A stretch of 36,498 nt of DNA from Azospirillum sp. B4. Its GTDB lineage: Bacteria > Pseudomonadota > Alphaproteobacteria > Azospirillales > Azospirillaceae. The stretch spans positions 251-36,748 of the forward strand of contig NZ_BACU01000260.1 of the NCBI RefSeq assembly GCF_000333275.1, written 5' to 3'. The stretch's first letter is position 1. Each line of letters opens with the position of its first letter. The notes beneath the pieces were generated by a model. It had not been told where the DNA came from and searched no databases. It saw only the letters and a program-made list of their open reading frames with translations. This document shows positions 33,835 through 36,498 of this stretch, one piece after another. The translations under genes were made by a program, and so were the position numbers.

Positions 33835-35148
33835 CTACCGCCAGCAGGCTGGCGGGACCGCCTTGCGCACCAGGGCGGCGAACTCCTCCACCGTGCAGCG
33901 GTCACCGCCGCAGCCGGGCAGGGGCAAAACGACCTTACCCGCCGGATGGGCATCCGTCAGGGCGGCGGCTTGCCGCAGGTCGTCCAGGGTCTGGTAGTAC
34001 AGCGCGACATGGACATAGCGCTTGCCCGTCGCCGGATCGCGGCTGACCTCGAACGCCAGGGTGGTGTCGGGCGCCGTCTTGTCCGGCTGGCCCGGCAGGG
34101 TCCAGTCCAGGCCCAGCAGGCCCGCCACGTTGGACAGGTTGGTGTCGTGCCCCAGGATGGAAATCAGCCGGGCCGCCGCCGGCACCGGGGCGAGCGGGCC
34201 GCCGGCGGCCGGAACCTCACCCGTCACCGCCGCCACGATTTGGCGGGCCAGCAGCGCGCCGTTGTGGCTGGCGATATAGGGTGTGCGGCGGGTCAGGTCG
34301 GCCTGGTAGTCGTGCACCGGCAGGATGGCGGCCAGCGCCTCCGCGCTGCCGGCCCGGCCCCAGCCCACCTGGGCCAGCGGCATGCCCTGGACATATTCCA
34401 GGAATATGCTTTCCGACAGCATGGCCCCCCGGGCCAGCGGCCCGTCCACCTTCACCTCGCCGCCCTTGTCCACCACCTTGGTGGGGCCGGTGGCGAAGCA
34501 GGCCTGGGTGCCAGCGGCCCCACCCGCCGGCGCGCCGGGCTGGCACGCCTTGGGCGCCACCACCTGGGCCAAGGCGGCCAGGGCCGGGGCGATGGCGGCG
34601 GGCACGGCGGCGATGTCGCCGCCGTTGGCCGCCTTCAGCGCCTTCTCCGCCTCCGCCGCGTCCAGGGGGCACATGCCGCCGGACGCCGCGTCGAACAGGA
34701 CGTCAGGGGTATCCGGCGGCCGGCCGTGGGTCTTCAGGCCGCAGCCGGGGGCGATGCCGTCGGCCATGGCCTGGGCACTGGCCCGGGTGCGCTGGTCGCC
34801 GCTGTCGCCCCAGATGAAGACGGCGTCGCCGGCCGGGCAACGGTCGTCGCCCAGCAAGCCCCGCCTGCGGTACATCCCGCCCAGATAGGCGCCCAGCTGG
34901 CGCAGGGCGTCGGCGCCATGGGGGGTCAGGATGCCCCGGTCCACCGGCCACGCCGGCCAATCCTGGTCGGACAGGCGGCGCAGCTCCGCCAAGCCCTTGG
35001 TCGGGCTGCGCACGCCGTGGCGCGACAGCATCACCACCCGTTCCAGCACCAGGCCGGGGGCGGTCGGGGGCGTGGCGAGGGTGTCGGCCAAGGCGGGGCC
35101 GGCCACCAAGCCGGCCGCCAGGGCCAGGGGCATGAGCCTGGCCCTCAT
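33835..35148 (-). CDS. Histidine acid phosphatase (AppA/Agp-like), exported
   Basis: A 437-residue periplasmic phosphatase. A signal peptide (LMPLALAAGLVAGPALA) covers about the first 21 residues. The catalytic RHGxRxP motif is RHGVRSP (43-49), with nucleophile His44, and the proton donor pair is His334-Asp335 (LGHDTNLSN). Several Cys residues (DRCPAG, GMCPLD, GGDRCTV) would form disulphides. The family includes phytases and glucose-1-phosphatases; the exact substrate cannot be told. The ATG at 35148 directly abuts repeat copy 7; MPLALAAG at 35133 is an alternative. The in-frame run upstream to 35643 passes through the repeat and the receptor gene and is not coding. Confidence 0.92.
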   Translation of the reverse strand: MRARLMPLALAAGLVAGPALADTLATPPTAPGLVLERVVMLSRHGVRSPTKGLAELRRLSDQDWPAWPVDRGILTPHGADALRQLGAYLGGMYRRRGLLGDDRCPAGDAVFIWGDSGDQRTRASAQAMADGIAPGCGLKTHGRPPDTPDVLFDAASGGMCPLDAAEAEKALKAANGGDIAAVPAAIAPALAALAQVVAPKACQPGAPAGGAAGTQACFATGPTKVVDKGGEVKVDGPLARGAMLSESIFLEYVQGMPLAQVGWGRAGSAEALAAILPVHDYQADLTRRTPYIASHNGALLARQIVAAVTGEVPAAGGPLAPVPAAARLISILGHDTNLSNVAGLLGLDWTLPGQPDKTAPDTTLAFEVSRDPATGKRYVHVALYYQTLDDLRQAAALTDAHPAGKVVLPLPGCGGDRCTVEEFAALVRKAVPPACWR

Positions 35149-35155
35149 GCCGCCG

Positions 35156-35260
35156 TAGGCCGCGACCGCAGCCGCTGGAGATTTACGGGGAGCCGGAGGC
35201 GGACTGGAAATCGAGGACAAGCCAAGCCGGCGGATGCCGGCGCCCGGCGCGTGAGGGCGC
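35156..35260 (+). repeat. Multi-hairpin intergenic element, copy 7
   Basis: It starts TAGG. The first stem is GGC.GC/GC.GCC with one mismatch and loop GACC. The second stem has GATTT/AAATC plus a further C-G pair across one mismatch, with loop core CGGGGAGCCGGAGGCGGACT. The third stem GCCGGC/GCCGGC with loop GGAT is perfect. The linker GAGGACAAGCCAAG and the tail GCCCGGCGCGTGAGGG match copy 1. It lies 7 bp upstream of the phosphatase start in the opposite orientation. Confidence 0.85.
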
Positions 35261-35279
35261 ATGCTCAAAACCTTCCGCA

Positions 35280-36498
35280 TCACCACCCCGTGACCGACAG
35301 GTTGAAGAACACGCTGCGGCCCGGCGTCGTCCAGTACAGCGCCTGGCCGGTGGCGGACTGCGTGCCGGCGAAGCCGTTGATGCGGTGGGTGTCGAACAGG
35401 TTGCCGATCTTCAGGCTGGGGGTGACGTCCAGCAGGTGATAGCCCAGGTCCTTGAGGCGCCAGCCCACCGACACGTCGGCGGTGAAGCCGGTGTGGATGC
35501 GGTAGGCGTTGGCGAAGTCGGGCTGGCCGGTGGTGGCGTCGGTTGTGTTGTCCTGGCCGTAGAACGGACCCACCACCTTGCCGATGGCGGAGAAGTACAG
35601 GCCGTCGCGGCTGTCGTACATGACACCGGTGGTGGCCATCCATTGCGGCGTGTCCGCCACCCAGACGCTGGTGTTCTTGTACTGCGCGTGGTTCAGGCTG
35701 GCGTTGGCGTAGAGCGACAGGGCGTCGGTCAGGGCGTACTGCGCCTCCCCCTCCAGGCCCTTGTAGATGACACCGGCGCCGTTGACGAAGGTGGTCTCCG
35801 TCGTGCCCGGTACCTGGCTGGTGGAGATGTAGTTGGAGAAATCGATGTAGTAGGCGTCGACGCCCACCATCCAGCGGCCGCGCTGCACGGCGGTGCCGAT
35901 CTGGTAGTTCCAGGTCTCCTCCGGCTTGATCGAGGCGATCTTGGTCACCTGGAAGACGTCGATGGGCGGCGCCAGGAAGCCCTTGGCCACCTGGGCGTAG
36001 GCGGTCCAGCCCTCCTGGAGGGTGTAGTGGGCGGCGATGGAGGGCTGGGCCTCGGTGTAGGTCTCGCTGTAGTTCAGCGGCGCCGGCGGCTTGGTCTTGT
36101 TGTACAGCGCCTCGACGTCGCGGGTGAAGCTGGTGACCTTCACCCCCGGCACCAGGGTCAGGTCCGGCGTGACCTTCCAGTCGAGTTCGGCATAGGGCTG
36201 CCAGGTGGTGTTCAGGTCACGGTATTTATAGCTGTAGGCCGTGCCGTATTTCGTCGGGGCCCAAATGGCGCCCTGGGTCCAGTCGATGGTTTCGGAATGG
36301 CGGTGGTCCAGCTGGCGGTCGTACCAGACGCCCGCCTTGATGTCGCCGAAGGACAGGCTGTCGGTCAGGCGGAAGGTGTCGCCGAAGGTGCGGTAGTTGG
36401 CGTTGGCTTCCTTGCCTGGGATGTCGTTGGCATAGGTCGCGACCTTTTTGCCGGCGGCGTTGTAGAAGGTGACGCCGTGTCGGCGGCGTGTATCGCGG
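35280..36498 (-). CDS. TonB-dependent receptor, C-terminal part (cut by window end)
   Basis: The minus-strand reading frame stays open from the stop at 35280 to the last base, so the N-terminus with signal peptide, TonB box and plug is outside the window. The visible 400 or so residues show repeated amphipathic beta strands with aromatic girdles typical of the 22-strand barrel (ETWNYQIGTAVQRGRWMVGVDAYYIDFSNYI, shown here only as its key ends ETWNYQIG and DAYYIDF). It ends SVFFNLSVTGW with a terminal aromatic residue, the outer-membrane insertion signal. Substrate is unknown; iron complexes, cobalamin or organic phosphates are possible. Neighbouring exported phosphatase suggests, weakly, a phosphorus link. 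Confidence 0.9.
   Translation of the reverse strand, partial: RDTRRRHGVTFYNAAGKKVATYANDIPGKEANANYRTFGDTFRLTDSLSFGDIKAGVWYDRQLDHRHSETIDWTQGAIWAPTKYGTAYSYKYRDLNTTWQPYAELDWKVTPDLTLVPGVKVTSFTRDVEALYNKTKPPAPLNYSETYTEAQPSIAAHYTLQEGWTAYAQVAKGFLAPPIDVFQVTKIASIKPEETWNYQIGTAVQRGRWMVGVDAYYIDFSNYISTSQVPGTTETTFVNGAGVIYKGLEGEAQYALTDALSLYANASLNHAQYKNTSVWVADTPQWMATTGVMYDSRDGLYFSAIGKVVGPFYGQDNTTDATTGQPDFANAYRIHTGFTADVSVGWRLKDLGYHLLDVTPSLKIGNLFDTHRINGFAGTQSATGQALYWTTPGRSVFFNLSVTGW

Noticed and set aside
33427..35439. 670-codon open frame on the plus strand
   Set aside because: It covers the iteron array and runs antisense to the histidine acid phosphatase, which has RHGVRSP, HD and a signal peptide.
35149..35643. 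N-terminal extension of the phosphatase frame
   Set aside because: It translates repeat copy 7 and the receptor gene in the wrong frame; the signal peptide starts at 35148 or 35133.

Overview
The window is GC-rich DNA (AT-rich only in a few control regions) from an alphaproteobacterium, most likely a member of the Azospirillaceae/Rhodospirillales. The evidence is gene content and order: a short HPr kinase followed by rapZ, EIIA-Man, HPr and enzyme I; ahcY next to a DivL-type tyrosine pseudo-kinase; and hrcA-grpE divergent from rph-rdgB-hemW. The genus assignment is inference from gene order, not from a search.

Layout. 1-0.95 kb: a BrnT/BrnA toxin-antitoxin operon with a degenerate nucleotidyltransferase-like third gene, all on the minus strand behind a perfect operator-like inverted repeat. 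0.95-5 kb: a YbbA/YbbP-type ABC exporter divergent from a TesA-like esterase. 5-8.3 kb: tas-like aldo/keto reductase, thpR, pyrF and trpF. 8.4-11.8 kb: an exported catalase-peroxidase downstream of oxyR. 12-13.4 kb: a small hypothetical gene and a patatin-like phospholipase. 13.9-17.8 kb: a tightly coupled regulatory PTS operon, hprK-rapZ-EIIA-HPr-EI. 18-18.8 kb: a FitA/VapC-like module lying between the PTS operon and ahcY. 18.9-22.9 kb: ahcY and divL. 23.3-27.9 kb: grpE and a frameshifted hrcA, facing rph-rdgB-hemW. 28-30.5 kb: an accessory stretch with an orphan secreted protein, a Phd/PIN module, a cysteine-hydrolase-fold protein and a DUF2442/DUF4160 pair. 30.5-33.8 kb: comM, then a RepA_C-type replication initiator gene with an array of ten iterons and a DnaA box, which looks like a complete iteron-type replication origin. 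33.8-36.5 kb: a histidine acid phosphatase and the C-terminal part of a TonB-dependent receptor cut by the window edge.

Two things stand out. First, an iteron/RepA origin with a consensus DnaA box sits directly beside housekeeping genes; this window could be from a chromid, carry an integrated plasmid, or be a chromosome using a plasmid-like origin. Second, seven copies of a roughly 100-nt intergenic element are present. Each has up to three hairpins, conserved loops (GACC, GGAT/GGAC) and compensatory changes in the stems. I do not recognise it as a named family. In one copy it supplies the Shine-Dalgarno sequence of trpF, and two copies flank further palindromes between divL and grpE.

Other oddities are a one-base deletion that splits hrcA, a Tyr in place of the phospho-acceptor His in DivL, a Leu in place of the P-loop Lys in RapZ, altered active-site residues in a VapC-like toxin, a Cys-to-Ser change in an isochorismatase-fold protein, and four or five toxin-antitoxin-like modules in 36 kb.
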